Source: Hemileia vastatrix (Eukaryota > Basidiomycota > Pucciniomycetes > Pucciniales > Zaghouaniaceae). From it: a DNA stretch of 64,000 nt. The notes below the pieces were generated by a model. It made no database searches. It saw nothing but the letters and a program-made list of their open reading frames with translations, and was not told where the DNA came from. Position numbers and translations under genes: made by a program. Where the stretch lies: positions 19,485,823 through 19,549,822 of the forward strand of contig JASXTE010000010.1 of the NCBI GenBank assembly GCA_030280995.1, given 5' to 3'. Below, one piece after another: positions 22,303 through 34,405 of this stretch (position 1 is the stretch's first letter; each line of letters begins with the position of its first letter).

Positions 22303-22932
22303 ATGCCTTCCTCACTTTCAAATCGTGATAAATTACATAAAGCAATAAATTTCATGGTTCTTGAACTGCTCTTGGACTCTGATTGCAATTCTGATTCTGA
22401 TCTAGAAGAAGATTTTGTCTTTTTATCAAAAATGGCCACAAAACGTTACCTTCTTCCCAGAAAGCCTCAAGTACTTCATACCCCCAAGTACACCATCCAA
22501 ACACTTCTTAAACTATCTACACCCAGTTTTAGACAGCTGTTCAGGACTTCTCGGGATTGTTTCCTTAAATTGCTTGAGCTTATTCAGGATCATCCCATAT
22601 TTCACAATAATTCTCAAAAAGAACAACAACATCCTTCAATTCAATTGGCCATCACACTATGTCATTTGGGTTCAAATGGTAATGGAGCCACTTTGAAATG
22701 TTTAGAAAATGTCTTTGATTTAGGGTATGGTTCAGTTAACACTTATACCAAACGATGTATCACTGCCAGCAACTCCTTGTAATCTCAACTTCTCACCTGG
22801 CCAACAAAAGAAGAGCGACTTGAATCATCTCAGGTTATGCAAGCAGAGGGCTTCCCAGGATGTATTGGTTTTGTTGATGGTACTGCTATTCCTTTGAGCC
22901 AGAAACCTGCTCAAGGTGGAAACAATTACTTT
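22303..22932 (+). pseudogene. HARBI1-like transposase, N-terminal two-thirds only
   Basis: Starting at the ATG 22303, the frame reads MPSSLSNRDKLHK, an acidic LEEDFVFLS, then LPRKPQVLHTPKYT, a helical domain with QLAITLCHLGSNGNGATLK and LGYGSVNTYTKRC, and after an in-frame TAA (22780-22782) EGFPGCIGFVDGTAIPLSQK, which carries the first catalytic Asp (GFVDGT). The sequence diverges after GGNNYF, so the second Asp and the last acidic residue are absent. The related copy at 59707 has GAA where this one has the TAA stop. Assignment to the HARBI1/DDE4 family rests on the LGSNGNG and GFVDGT blocks. Confidence 0.85.
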
Positions 22933-22956
22933 CACATTCTCGTCAAAAATTTTCAC

Positions 22957-23139
22957 CAAAATATTTACAAGTCAAAAAAATTCCATATCTGTTTTAAAAA
23001 ATTTGCAATACTCTCCCCTGCATTTTATTGAAGCAAGGGGTGGATATCACCAAAATTTTTCTAAGTCATCAATTTCACATGTCAGATTTGAAAATTTGGC
23101 AATACCCCCCCCTGCATTTTATTGAAGTAAGTGGTGGAA
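22957..23139. repeat. 94-bp tandem duplication
   Basis: Two diverged units share TCACCAAAAT at the start and CCCCTGCATTTTATTGAAG near the end, offset by 94 bases. They lie exactly where the transposase loses similarity to its family, and may mark the break point. Confidence 0.65.
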
Positions 23140-23559
23140 GTCATCTAAATTTAATATAATTACATAAATTATTAAATAAATATCTAATATATATCAATTT
23201 CCCTAGTTTAAAGTAATGACAATCCCTCAAGCCAAAATGCAGATCAAATCTAGAAACAAAAGTTTGGGACTTTCCACAGGTATAGGCTAGAGGAACCTCA
23301 TGAAAAAAATAAATTTTATCATGATTACCATTTATACAACACAAGGTCATGGGCCCATTACTTTAGTTGAGGAAATTGATACATAAAAAATATTTATTAA
23401 AAATTTACGAAAAAATATAAAATTTTCGATGACAACTCTAATCCCCATACTTTTTGGATCTAAATAAAGTTTTTTTAAATCAATTAACTTTACCTTCTTT
23501 CATTACCTTATTGATTCTTTGAATCAACTTATGACTGATTTGAAATTAGCAACCAAAAT

Positions 23560-24063
23560 GTGTTAAATCTTGACAGGATTCCAAACCAGGAGGAGCTTTG
23601 GTCGTTTGATGATTATCCTTAGAAGAATTCCAAATAGTTTCAATGATACCATTTCCCAAACCAAAATCAATGATGCACCGGTGGTCTGGAAAATATAAAC
23701 CATGTCATTTGATTTTAGCTGGAGATGGTATTGGTTGGCCAAATATCAGTTTGATATATGAGAATATACCAAAAGTAAGAAAATTGGTGTCCTTGGTATT
23801 GGTGTGAATTTTATTGTGAAATCCAGAATGAGTGATAATAACATTAGAAAATAAAAGATATTTGTGGCTGATTTCTTCCCATTTGGAGTCACACCAATTT
23901 GGTATTCCAACTTTGGTTGCAAGTTCATAATTTTTTTCAAATGCTTTATTACAGTGCTTTTTGAGTCAAAGAGCAAGAAAAGAGTTAAAGGAAGGTAGAG
24001 TGTCCCATAAGCAAAAATCTCATCTTTTTGAGCTTTAGTGATATTCTTGAGCAACGAATACAT
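23560..24063 (-). other. Coding-like minus-strand segment, unrecognised
   Basis: A 105-residue open frame (24063-23746) and a second frame just downstream (about 23730-23560, reading CIIDFGLGNGIIETIWNSS) look like parts of one broken protein. No domain is recognised. Because it lies inside the HARBI1-like element, it could be captured sequence or the decayed remainder of another insertion. Confidence 0.25.
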
Positions 24064-24129
24064 GCCTAGATAATAATCATATAAGAGTTTCAGAATCCTT
24101 ATCCTCTAATTATGCAATATAAAAATGTG

Positions 24130-24480
24130 AAATAAGACAAGTGAAATTTGGTAAAAAGGCTCAACTTCAAAGGTCAAAATCTCAGCAACCACTGAACCTA
24201 ATTCAAACCTGTTTGAGGGAAATGAAAGATATGCTTTAGTAGAATCTTCAGTTAAAGGACATGTGATTTAAATAAACCTAACCCTAATTTGTTACATAAA
24301 AAATGAAATAAAAATTTAAATTGGGAAAAAAAGGCTCAACTTTAACTGTCAATATCTCAGCAACCACTGAATAAAATTCAAATCTGTTTGTGGGAAATGA
24401 AAGGTAGCCTTCAGGAGAATCTTCAGTAAAAAGAACATTAGATTTGAATAAACCTAACCCTAATTCCGAGTCTGATTTTC
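24130..24480. repeat. 175-bp tandem duplication
   Basis: Two units, offset by 175 bases, share AAAGGCTCAACTT, ATCTCAGCAACCACTGAA, GGGAAATGAAAG and AATAAACCTAACCCTAAT. They are clearly diverged. They are non-coding and inside the HARBI1-like element. Confidence 0.75.
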
Positions 24481-25735
24481 AAAATTTTACAAAAACTTGA
24501 AAAGTGGTAATGAAGATGAGATCAAAAGGAGTTTTATAAGTTAACTGTTTTCCAGATAAGAGTCATACATATATTTAAGTATGAAATTTTCATAAAAGGA
24601 ATGAGATATCATATAGGCATGAAAAAAAGGAGATGAAACTTACCTTGATTGAAAAGTAGGAAAAATAGAGTGAGAAAGATTGATGTTGGAATTGTGGGGA
24701 AATTGAATATGGAGTAAGTGAAATGCATAAAGAATGTGCAATGTATGTGTTTCAATGAAATGGAGCCAAAAAAAAGTGAAATAAGGGAAAGGGGGGATAA
24801 TGACCATGCCAAGGAGGGATGAAGAGTAGGGTGATGGAGCTAAAAAAGAAAGTAAAGAGGGAGAGAAAAAAAAGGTTAATTATACCATTGAAATCCAAAA
24901 TAACCACTTACAAAAAAAATTTAGATAAAAAAAATAAAATAAACAGAAAAAAACAAAAAAAATTATAACAGTAATCAAAAAATCAAAAAAAAAGAATAAA
25001 GTGACTTACCTGGAGAGATGAGATGACAAAATGAATGAAACCAAATTGTTTGAGGGATGTTGGAGGAGAATAGGAAAAGGATATGAGGGATGAATGAAAA
25101 AAAAAATCACTGACAAAATATGTGATTTCAGAAAATATGCAATTTCATGTTGAGCTGGTGAAAGAAAACCAATGAGCCATCCAAAAAAAAAATTTCACCG
25201 TAAATTCCAAAAAAAAATGAATATGCAACAAACCAAAATACCAACCCAAGTGAATGAAGTACACAAAGAGGACATTTGGAGAGTACAAAATGGTATGGGA
25301 AGGAAAGGGATGATGTGGCCAACATGTGGTTTTGAAAAAAAAATCACGAAAAAAGTGCTGATTTGAGGTCAGAACTGGCACCCATAGAAAAAAGATTAAG
25401 AAGTAGAAGAAATAAGTAAAAAAGAATGTAAACATACCTGGCCAAAATATTGAAAATGTCAGGAAGGGGTGTGTGCCGAGGATTGATGGTTAGGTAGCGA
25501 GGAAGGTCAGTGTGTCACATGTGACAGGGATGGGGTAAGAAAGGAAGGGATGTTTTGTGGCCAAAATGTGGTGGTGAAAAAAAACGGGAAAAAAGTGCTG
25601 ATTTGAGGTCATAACTGACACCCTTTTTTGAAATAAGTGACTTTTTTGCAAAATTTAAGTGCTGATTTGTAAGTGCTGATTTGGTTTGAAATCCGCACTT
25701 AAGTTAAGTGCGTATTTGCCAGAACTGACACCCCC

Positions 25736-27819
25736 TATTTATATTAATGATAGAACAAAAAAAATATAAAAGGTAAAATATAGCAATTAATTTTTTGTTC
25801 AAGTCTCATCTGCACTCTATAAGGAAAGCCATAGCTTTTTTTCATCTCACCAACAGAATATAATATTAAAATAATGGATTAATAATTTCACCCCATAATA
25901 TAGAAAAAAGATTTTCAATTGTAATATCATAGGTGCTTTTTTCCATTTTTCAGATTTTTCTCTAAAATTTACCTTTATAATTCTTTTTTTATCTTATGTA
26001 TAACTATCACAATTATTCCATGAAATGATTTTTTATAAAATGTACTATGGCTTTATGGCTAGTTTTTTATTTTTATAATTCTTCTACTTCAAATACAAGT
26101 ATTTATTACAACCAGCCAATGTATGTGTATTTTGAATTGATTAAGGATGTAAAATAGCCATACAAAAGGTTTAAATATTATTTTTATAAGTGGAAGCAAA
26201 ACATCATATTATTTCAGGGTGGACTCTATCCTTTGGCCAAAAGACAGAGTTCATCTTATGTTTTTCACCACCTTTTTTGATACTCACTCAACCCATTTGT
26301 ACATACTTTTCTGACTCTTCACTTGTTTCATTTCTATTCCCTCCCCTTTCCTTTTTCTCATCATCCTTTTAACTTTGTTTTGCTTTTGATACCTTCAAAC
26401 CTGAACTTTTACTCTTCTCACCCTTCCTCGCCTGTTTTGCTCTTACTCCATCCTCTTCCCTTTCACTTTTCAGCCCATTTCACCCCTTTATCTCCAATCA
26501 TATCCCTTATAACTCTTTTTTTCCCTCTTTTTACCCCACCCCACCCCTTCCAATTGCCACAATACCCCACCACACCCTTTGGGCTCCCAGTCCACACCAC
26601 CATACCCTACTCACTACCACTTTCACCCCCTCGCTAACCTTTTTTATCCCCCACCTCTTTTCTTCTCATCCTAACTCTATCTCTCTTCAATATAATACAC
26701 CCCCACACTTTCCAACTCCTTTCTTTTACTTTCTACCTTACCTCTTTCACTCTAAAGGGAGTAAAAGGGGGTGGAGAAGGGAGTGAAAGGAGTGAGTTCA
26801 AGGAAGGTAGGATGGAGAGGTGTGGAGAGGCAACCACAAAGTGTGAAGATGAAATATAACAGGTAAGAGAGAATTAAAATGAGCATAAGGGGGAAGATTT
26901 AACCAGGGAAAATCATGATATGGTCCAGAAATTGAAGGAAAAAATATTGAAGGAAAATTTCAAAATAAATTAAATAATATATATTTATATATATATATAA
27001 CATATCAAGGAACGGGAATGGGTTATATCCTGAATCCAAAAATAAATAAAACCCAAATTCTAGTGTAATAATTATTAGAAATATGGTTCATCATCATAAA
27101 ATTCCACCCTTGATATTTTGATTTATTGAAGAAGTAGGAAATTTATTATTTTAAAATAATAGTGACCATATCATTTCTCACTTTATTAAAAGAATGATAT
27201 GTACTAATTATATAAATGATACCTCTAAATTAATATATTTTAATTATATTTGAAAGAAATTTTTAACTTTAAAAAATATTTTAAAGCTTGAAAAAATTGA
27301 TAATTCCTGATCATAATATTAGAATAAATATATATATTTACAAAACTTTTAATGATGAAATCCAATAAAAAATATCAGTAAACTACATGTTTTCTCTTCA
27401 AATACTTCTTATGATATTAAGTAATTTCTCTATATATTGATAGCTCCAAAAACTTATGTGAAGATTTAAAAAAGCTTTTGATTAGATTTACATGAGAAAT
27501 TTACTATTACATATTAATTCGTAAAGCAGAAGCACATTATTTTTAAAGTCTTATGCATTTTCCAGTCTGTCAATGTTATGGACTTCACTCATATCAATAT
27601 TCATTTTATAATTAGAGTAAGTCAGATTAAAAGACTTTTTGCAATAATGATTAACTGTGCTTCAATAAGTACTCAACTTGTCTTTGAGTTTATTTCAGAG
27701 AGGTTCCAAGCTTGATTGTTGGTTGTTTCATCACTGCCTCATTATGTGCCCAATTAAATATGAATTTAGGTTCAAGGTTGTGGACTTTCTAGCGATTCCG
27801 CCCCCCATATTGTGTGGTG
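25736..27819. other. Right interior of the CACTA-type element, no gene
   Basis: Segment 26230-26755 is strikingly pyrimidine-rich on the + strand and flips to purine-rich at about 26755-26870. The long open frame inside the pyrimidine tract is a composition effect. The last ~170 bp match the AAGGTTG...ACTTGCTAGCAAG end type of the CACTA family. I saw no transposase. Confidence 0.5.
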
Positions 27820-29018
27820 ATATATTTAAGTTTTTTTGAGATGTTTAATGCCATTGTTATTTCCAAGTCTCATAATACATTATATAATTTTTGTGCTTAC
27901 ATTTTTTCAAAATGGTCCTTACAAGTACTTTCCTCCCTTAAATTTCACATATCATTCTTCTCCCATGTAAAATTTTTTTCCTCTTACATCTTATTTAAGT
28001 ATACCAAGAACTCTCCCATCCCAAACCCTTATTCCCCCTTCTCCACCCCTAATCATCCCATTAAAACTTTCCTAACTTATATCTCTCCCCTTAAAACCCT
28101 ATTTAATCCCCTCTCCACCAATTTCCACCCCAAATTTCTCAATATTTCTCCTTTTTCTCTCCTTCTAGCCCTTTTTACTCTATAGGCAGAAGAGGGGGTG
28201 ATTTGGAAAGCCATAGGGGTGGGATGAAAATTGAAAGAAAGTATTGGGGTGAGGTGGGGAATGTCTGGGGTGAAGAGTGAAAAAAGGGGGTTGAAAGTGA
28301 AAGCATTTTAATCAGTTGTAAAAGGATTTGGGTGGAGTTGAGGCAAAAATAGATAGGGTGAGGTTGAAAGGGGTGGGGTAGGGTAGGGAGAGGAAAGAAA
28401 GAAGTGGTGAGGGATAAGGATAGTAGAAAAAGGGGAAGAGTTGTGTTAAAAGTGAAAATAGAGTGGAGGGGAGTAGTGAAGAAGGCTTAAACTTGGATCT
28501 TGAACTTAAAGGGTGTAGTGAATGTATCAGGAGGGCAATAAAAGGGTGGGGAGTGGTAATATAATTAACAGAAATGACAAGGCAGAAAAAGTTTTGTGGA
28601 GAGATTGAGAGGTTGTCCATTGAGGTAGAAAACATGGAGAGTGTACTCTATTCTTTGGGTGAACATCAGAGTCCACACCCTCAATCTACCACTCTATTCT
28701 GAAAATATGAAAAATGATAGATAATAATTTTTTATTTATATTTTTGAACTTAAAACTATAGTTTATACATCTTTATTTTATATTTTTGATTTAAAATGCA
28801 CTTTAAGACTAAGAAAGTAATATAGTAAAATAATTGGTAATGAAATACTATTTGGCATTTTTACACAATAATTCACAATATTCTTCCAATAAATATACAT
28901 GATATAAATGAATAATATAATAGGAAAATTGTAGCAAAAAGTTGAAAACTAAAACAAACCATTTATAGAAATTTTAAAATATTGAAATTATGTATTTTAT
29001 GAGTTTATTGTATGTATT
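27820..29018. other. Spacer with pyrimidine-to-purine switch, no gene
   Basis: Segment 27960-28180 is pyrimidine-rich and 28190-28640 purine-rich, with a sharp switch around CTCTATAGGCAGAAGAGG. The purine block is similar in texture to the reverse complement of 26230-26755. Open frames on the pyrimidine strand look like composition effects. The remainder is plain AT-rich sequence. Confidence 0.45.
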
Positions 29019-30537
29019 TGTCAGGCTGAAGTACTATTAAGTGCTCAGAAAGATTTTTGTCTAGAAGTATTTATGGTCCAGTATGAATATTAGTTGTCCA
29101 CCAATCCAATTTAAAGTAAAATATAATATCAACTCAAATATTAGTAGTCTGTATATTAATAATCTCACTAATATAAATATAAAAGGCGCTTACAATTGAC
29201 AGAATAAAAATTATATTTAAAAAGCTAAAGATTGTAACCAGATAAGTTATATTATATATAATATAAGATTGTATTGTGTTTGTATAAAATGATTGAATTT
29301 AATGATGATTTTTATCCACCAAAATTCCCCTCTATATATACCCAAAATCCCTGGAGTACATTCCCCTGATTCCCAGACCCACTACACTGCTATCCATGAC
29401 CATTACAGCACTTTTAGGGCGTTCATCTCCCCATGGCGTCCACTTCAAGCATTTTAACAGGCCCAGTTACCAAGAAAACTTCCTCCTCACAAAAGAAGAT
29501 ACCAGTACATGTCATTATAACCCCAAATAAGAATGACTTGTGCCCAAAGCACTGATTGTGCATGACTACAAGTAAATGAACCAATTGAAAATAACCAATA
29601 AAGGAACCAAATAAAAGCCTCATTAAAGGATAACCATAAAATTTAATAATGGAACCAATATAACTATTTTCCCATACAAAATATACCTTTCCCATGCCCA
29701 ACCATTGACCCAATATCCCAATCCAGAGACCAGAAGAGGCGTGGTAAGTCCAGGGGATGTTCCCATAGTATTGACAGGTGGTTTACAGCGTGAATTCTTG
29801 ATCTTTTGGGTAAATATATGCATTTGAGCATAATCGAGACCTTCTGGGTGCATACCTTGAGGTAACTGATGCTGTCTGTGCATATAATAAGGTTTTATGA
29901 TGTCATCATTTAATTAATATACTTATTAAGAATATCCCACTTAATTCTTAAGTGATCCCATAGGAAGTAACCACCTATAAAGTAAGTACTTAGGCCAAAA
30001 TGACTAATTATGTTAATAATGCATATTAACATATGGGATTTATGCAGGCAGCATAATACCACTACAAAATAGTCATTTTTGCGTGACAAAACCTTAATAT
30101 TGAAAAGTCATATTTTAAGACTTTTGAATAGCCTATTATATTGTCCTGATAGAGGGCAATTGAACTGTCCAAGCGCAGTTTTGATACCTTTAAAAAAAGT
30201 GTGCATATACCCAGCTTTTAGTATGAATTAACAGCGCATTTTGCTAAAAACTCATAATCAAATGCAATAAACAACTTAAGACCACTTAATAAGCTATAAT
30301 AAAATAATATTAAGTCCTTAACACTTATTGGGCTTACATTATACTTATACTTAAGTACTTAAGACTTAATAAAAGTACTTATTTGATCTTTCTAAGGTGT
30401 TTTATTATATTATATTGGAGCATTAAAGTAATAAATTCAGGTATCACTTCTCTGTTACTTTTCCACATGTCTTAGACATGTGTCTGACATCTTTTTGATG
30501 CTCAATTTACTCAGTCCTGGGGGAACCAAGGCTGACA
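29019..30537 (-). repeat. Solo LTR of the TGTCAG-type Ty3/gypsy family
   Basis: On the minus strand it opens TGTCAGCCTTGGTTCCCCC and closes CTTCAGCCTGACA. Exact 5-bp duplications GTATT lie at 29014-29018 and 30538-30542. A TATATATA box at about 29331-29340 on the minus strand is followed by a G-rich start region, as in the related LTRs. It is collinear with 7226-8709. It has no internal coding region, so it is a solo LTR. Confidence 0.85.
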
Positions 30538-32787
30538 GTATTTGTAAATGTAATTGTAATATATGTTGGTTTGATTAAAAATAGCTTTGAATTAAATTAA
30601 TTAATTCAAGTAAAGGTTGAAGAAAAGAATTATCTACACATATAACCATTCAGCTGATTTCTTGTTTTGCGATTACTATATATAACTGGATAATTGACTG
30701 TAATAACTGCAAATTTAAGAAATTTTAATAAGTTATCTGCCTCAATATATTTACAATAATCTATTAAGTAACAGAAAAAAATTTCTGTGTCCTTTTTTTT
30801 TACTAATCTTTTTCATTGCAATGACTATATACATTTTCAAAAAAAATATTTATCATGTTTTTGGTGGAACTTAGATTGAACTCTCAATCCAATCCTGTTT
30901 CCAAGAGTGGCTCAAGCTAAGTTAAGCCATGAAAAAATTTAAACTTTTTTAGAAGTTTTATTAAGTATTTTTAAATATAAAAATAATTATATTTTATATC
31001 AAAATATTTTTATTAAATACGTTGAAGTTCTGAAAAAAAGTAAAAATTGAGAATCATTGTGAAAAATTATTATATTAAAAATATTTTTAAGTTGATTATA
31101 TATTATTATCATATGAGTTCTTTCCATATGACAGATTAAGAAATTAACTAAAAATCAATTTTATACAACTATATTATGTAAAAAAGGTATCAGCTCTTCA
31201 GCTTAGATTTGAAGTACATCAAAAAAAAAAATTTTTGTTTTAGGTAAAAATTATATAGAGTCTTCAGAGCATCATATTATTTTTTAGACTTATATTTTTA
31301 AGTTGAAGGGCAGCCTCACAAAATAAAATTGGTGTTTTTGTAAAAAAAAAATGAGTAAATATATTTTAAATCAATATATATTTTTATAAAAAGTCAAATT
31401 TCAATATTTATTTTCTGTTTTAAATCTGTAATGAAGATTTGAAATTTTTCTATTTAAATTAATTTTTATAAAAATATACACATTCCAGTATTGCTTTGCA
31501 ATAAGGCCTATTTCAAGAAGATTTATAAATTCTTCTTTTTAAATAAAATATCAAAGTGATTGTTTTTCATACACTTAGAAATTGAATAGAAAAATAATGC
31601 AAGATCTACCGATCAGCATGAATATCATAATTCCAATGGATAATTGATAAATCTTGAACTGATATGTTTCATTTTAAAATTTTTTTCAAGTTTTCAGTTG
31701 TGAATTACTCCTATCAAAACTTTTATTTTAAAGACTAAAAAAGTGTACCTTAAACATTTCACTTAATTTATTTTTCAACACCATAGAATTGAAATATTTT
31801 TTCTATTAATTTAAAATATGGAATAATATTATTTTTAATCAAAATACGATTGCTTTTACAGCTGCTTTGCTACATGGGTATAGTCTAAAGTACCTATTGT
31901 GTATTTTTTACAAAATTAATATTATATAACACTTTTTCAATTTGAAACTGATAGAATTATGAAAAAGTACCACTTCTACCTATTAAAATTTTTTCTTGAC
32001 CAATAATAAAATCAAAATGTTTACCTGAAGCACATTTTTTAACATGAGAACACTTTGTGAAATATAAAGTGCTTGCTCCCAGTTTGACACTGAAATTATC
32101 ACACAATACAGAATTGAAGCAAAATTAAGCACCAAAAATTTTAAAATCTCAAAAACTGGATTAAACTCTACTATCATAAGAAATGGATTTCCTTCAAGAA
32201 ATATATACAAATAATATTTAAAATAATAGTTCTTAGTATAAAGAAGGTGTGAGACTCCTTTATTGAGTCAGAAAACAGGAAGAAACACATTCCTGTATTT
32301 AAACTCTTTAGTTATGTCTGTTTTCCACTGAATTCTAGGATATAAAATTTAAGAATTTTGATGGTTCAATGGGTTTTTTAGATAAATTAATTAAACTGAA
32401 AATAATTATAATGCATAATCAAAAATTATAAATTTAAATCAAAGAAAAAATCAGTTTATACAGTCCTAACTTTAAAATATAAGTTTCAAATTCTGAGTTG
32501 ACAGGAACTTTCAACAAAATCAGTCACTGATTGTGTTTTATATGTTTTCCAAAAAAATTAATGAAATATTTAAGCAGGTTAAAAGCTTTATGATTGTAAT
32601 GAATAATACAATTTTCCATCCTTTTATTGATCAATTTCAATTAAAAATTAACATTGAATTATGTTTCATTAAAAAATGCTGTGAATTAATCTGATTGTTA
32701 AGCTCGCCTTATTTTATTTCTATTAATTGTGCATTAAAATCTCAATATCCTTTCAGTAAAGATCCATCCATCCTTGGAAAAAGAGTG
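30538..32787. other. AT-rich sequence, no gene
   Basis: I see no credible ORF, RNA gene or repeat boundary. Texture resembles 8710-10569, so it may be interior of a second CACTA-type copy whose right end is at 32911. Confidence 0.45.
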
Positions 32788-32911
32788 CAAGATGAGTTCA
32801 AAGTAAAGCTCAGTATGAGTTCAGCATGGGTTCAGTCTGAGTTCCATCTGAGTTCCATCTGACTTCAAGTTGAGGACTTGCTAGCAAGTCCTCCCTAAAT
32901 ATTGCATGATG
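32788..32911. mobile_element. Orphan CACTA-family terminus
   Basis: Reading inward from 32911 on the minus strand gives CATCATGCAATATTTAGGG, GGACTTGCTAGCAAGTCC, TCAACTTGAAGTCAGATGGA and repeated GAACTCAGACTGAA motifs. It is the same end type as 6780. The right flank is TTA. I found no partner end with a TTA flank in the window, so the other end is lost, very degraded, or outside. Confidence 0.75.
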
Positions 32912-33072
32912 TTATTAGCAGAAAAAAAATTTACTTACTAGTCAACCCTTAAGAAACCCTTGCTACATCTTGCTGCTGTTGTTCCTTGTCTTTGTTTTCA
33001 TCTCTTTCCTTTTAATTTCCTTCTTCTTCTTCTTCTTCTTCTTCTTCTTCTTCTTCTAGACGAGCCAGCGGA
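32912..33072 (+). repeat. Probable 3' remnant of a TGTCAG-type LTR with (TTC)n tail
   Basis: The TTACTTACTAGT phrase and the TTCTTCTTCTAGAC ending match the last ~150 bp of the solo LTR at 48767-50005 (TACTTACTAGT ... CATCTTCTAGAC). A (TTC)14-type run at 33018-33058 expands it. The CACTA end at 32911 abuts it, consistent with insertion into an LTR. Confidence 0.45.
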
Positions 33073-33280
33073 AAAGAACCCTCAAGTTTTATATTCAGCT
33101 CAACAGCCTTCAAATACGGAGCCCTCCAACTCCACCCCATCAATCAAAGACTACACAAGATCTCTCATAAAGGAAAATTCAACTCTCGGTTTCCATAAGA
33201 GTATTAGATTTGAAAAACCTTCAAATAAATCTTTAGCAAAACTTTATGGAGAGCACCCTAAGCTTCATCCCTTTCTGTAG
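33073..33280 (+). other. Short coding-like frame, unrecognised
   Basis: The frame is open from 32960 only because of the (TTC)n tract. The credible part starts near 33073 and reads EKNPQVLYSAQQPSNTEP, then KDYTRSLIKENSTLGFHKSI and ends LYGEHPKLHPFL at a TAG. Composition looks protein-like rather than random. It could be the start of a gag gene after an LTR or the remains of a host exon cut off by the LTR. No domain is recognised. Confidence 0.3.
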
Positions 33281-34405
33281 ACATACAACTTATTGGTCAA
33301 TCATAATCCTTTCACTTTTAACATTGATTTGTTTAATCCAGGGTCCTTCATGCTTCCTTAGGTTGGAGAAGTCTTTTTCTGTTTTATGGGTTATTTATAA
33401 GTGTCTATTTCATCTGCATGAAAAAAAGGAGGTACCTTAAAAGTTTATCTTTTTGGCTTTTGAAACTTTTTTTATCATGTCACTGAAGTTGTTTTATATT
33501 TGAAAAGTATTAAGTTACTTACTAAAGTAATTTTCTTATATAATGAAAAGATTAAAATTCAGTAAGATAATTATTAGGAAAGTGGGACTAAAAAAAATCT
33601 GGTCAAAGAATTTTGTAAGACACTACAAAGCAACTTTTTGAAATGATTTCAATTTTACTTCATTGCTTACATGATTATAACCATATCTAAAAATAATTAT
33701 AAGGAGTTTAGGAGCTGATAAAAACAGGGGAATATTTTTTTTTCAGTTTCACTCTATGTGAAACTGCAAGCAAGGGTTTCAAAAGAAAAAAATGCACAAA
33801 AAATATACACTGTATCTCTTTTTTAACAAATTCAGTTATTGTTGCACCACAGTAAGAATGGAGATACTCGGTTTGAATTTCCAACTCTATCTTCCAGTTG
33901 TTTTTTTTTTTGAAAAAGTTGAGATTGATAAGTAGATCTGAGGTGGTTAGTCACAATATCTACTGCATAAGGAGGGATACAGTTTTCAAGATTGGCTGTG
34001 AGAGCTCATGGAAAATATGAGGAAGATAAAGAAAGTCTTTATGGAGTTTTAAAAAACTGAATAGAAATGATTGAGACAAAATTTACAGGAATAAAGGTAG
34101 GGGGTCTATCATTCTTTAGGAATTGAAAGAACACGAGTATTTTTTTTTTTGGCGACTGTTCTTTCCAAGTCGTATCATATACAAACCTCCAAGTGGGATG
34201 GACATTCAATATCAGGTCTCATATTGCATGATAATTCACCATGACAAAATTAAATTTCAGATCATCCTCTCTCTCTCCATATTCTACGTTCTTGGAAGGA
34301 ATATACACTACTAGAAAATAACTTGTATATCTAGCATCAGATCTGTGGAAGAAGAAGAAGAAGAAGAAGAGGAGGGGAAAAGGGTTTCACTATCATTTTT
34401 ACAAG
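33281..34405. other. Upstream flank of DUS3
   Basis: This is AT-rich sequence without a supported gene. A short GAAGAAGAAGAAGAGG run lies at about 34349-34375, 30 bases before the DUS3 start, and probably belongs to its 5' UTR or promoter. Confidence 0.45.

Larger units (their letters stand above)
22032..25735 (+). mobile_element. HARBI1-like DNA transposon, near full length
   Basis: The ends are GGGGGTGTCAGTTCTGGCAA and, inverted, TTGCCAGAACTGACACCCCC, with further subterminal GCACTTA-type repeats on both sides. TA flanks each end. I could not settle whether a longer duplication exists. A transposase fragment occupies 22303-22932. The rest of the catalytic region is missing, replaced by AT-rich sequence with tandem duplications. 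It lies 73 bp from, and head-to-head with, the deleted copy at 21128-21958. Confidence 0.8.
6780..27819. mobile_element. CACTA-type element carrying a 21 kb transposon nest
   Basis: The left end (6780, CACCACGCAATATTTGAAG) and right end (27819, CCCCCCATATTGTGTGGTG) belong to the same family as the miniature elements at 3867 and 52405. The left has the subterminal GAACTCAGACTGAA motifs and the right has the AAGGTTGTGGAC end. Both are flanked by ATA (6777-6779, 27820-27822). Removing the recognised insertions (7226-8709, 10570-20976, 21128-21958, 22032-25735) leaves roughly 4.6 kb with no transposase-like reading frame. This therefore looks like a non-autonomous CACTA copy used as a landing site. 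A 3-bp match alone could be chance. The agreement of distinct left and right end types strengthens the pairing. Confidence 0.6.

Noticed and set aside
24280..24475. CCTAACCCTAA phrases resembling telomere repeats
   Set aside because: Only about two units each, embedded in the 175-bp duplication. They are not an interstitial telomere array.
26323..26637. 104-residue Pro/Leu/Phe-rich frame
   Set aside because: It is translated from a pyrimidine tract. All frames of that tract look alike and there is no domain.
6780..32911. Pairing the CACTA ends at 6780 and 32911 as one element
   Set aside because: Both are the same (left-type) end and the flanks differ (ATA against TTA). The right-type end at 27819 with ATA flanks fits better.
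33840..33900. Possible tRNA B-box (GGTTTGAATTTCC)
   Set aside because: No cloverleaf or A-box could be assembled around it.
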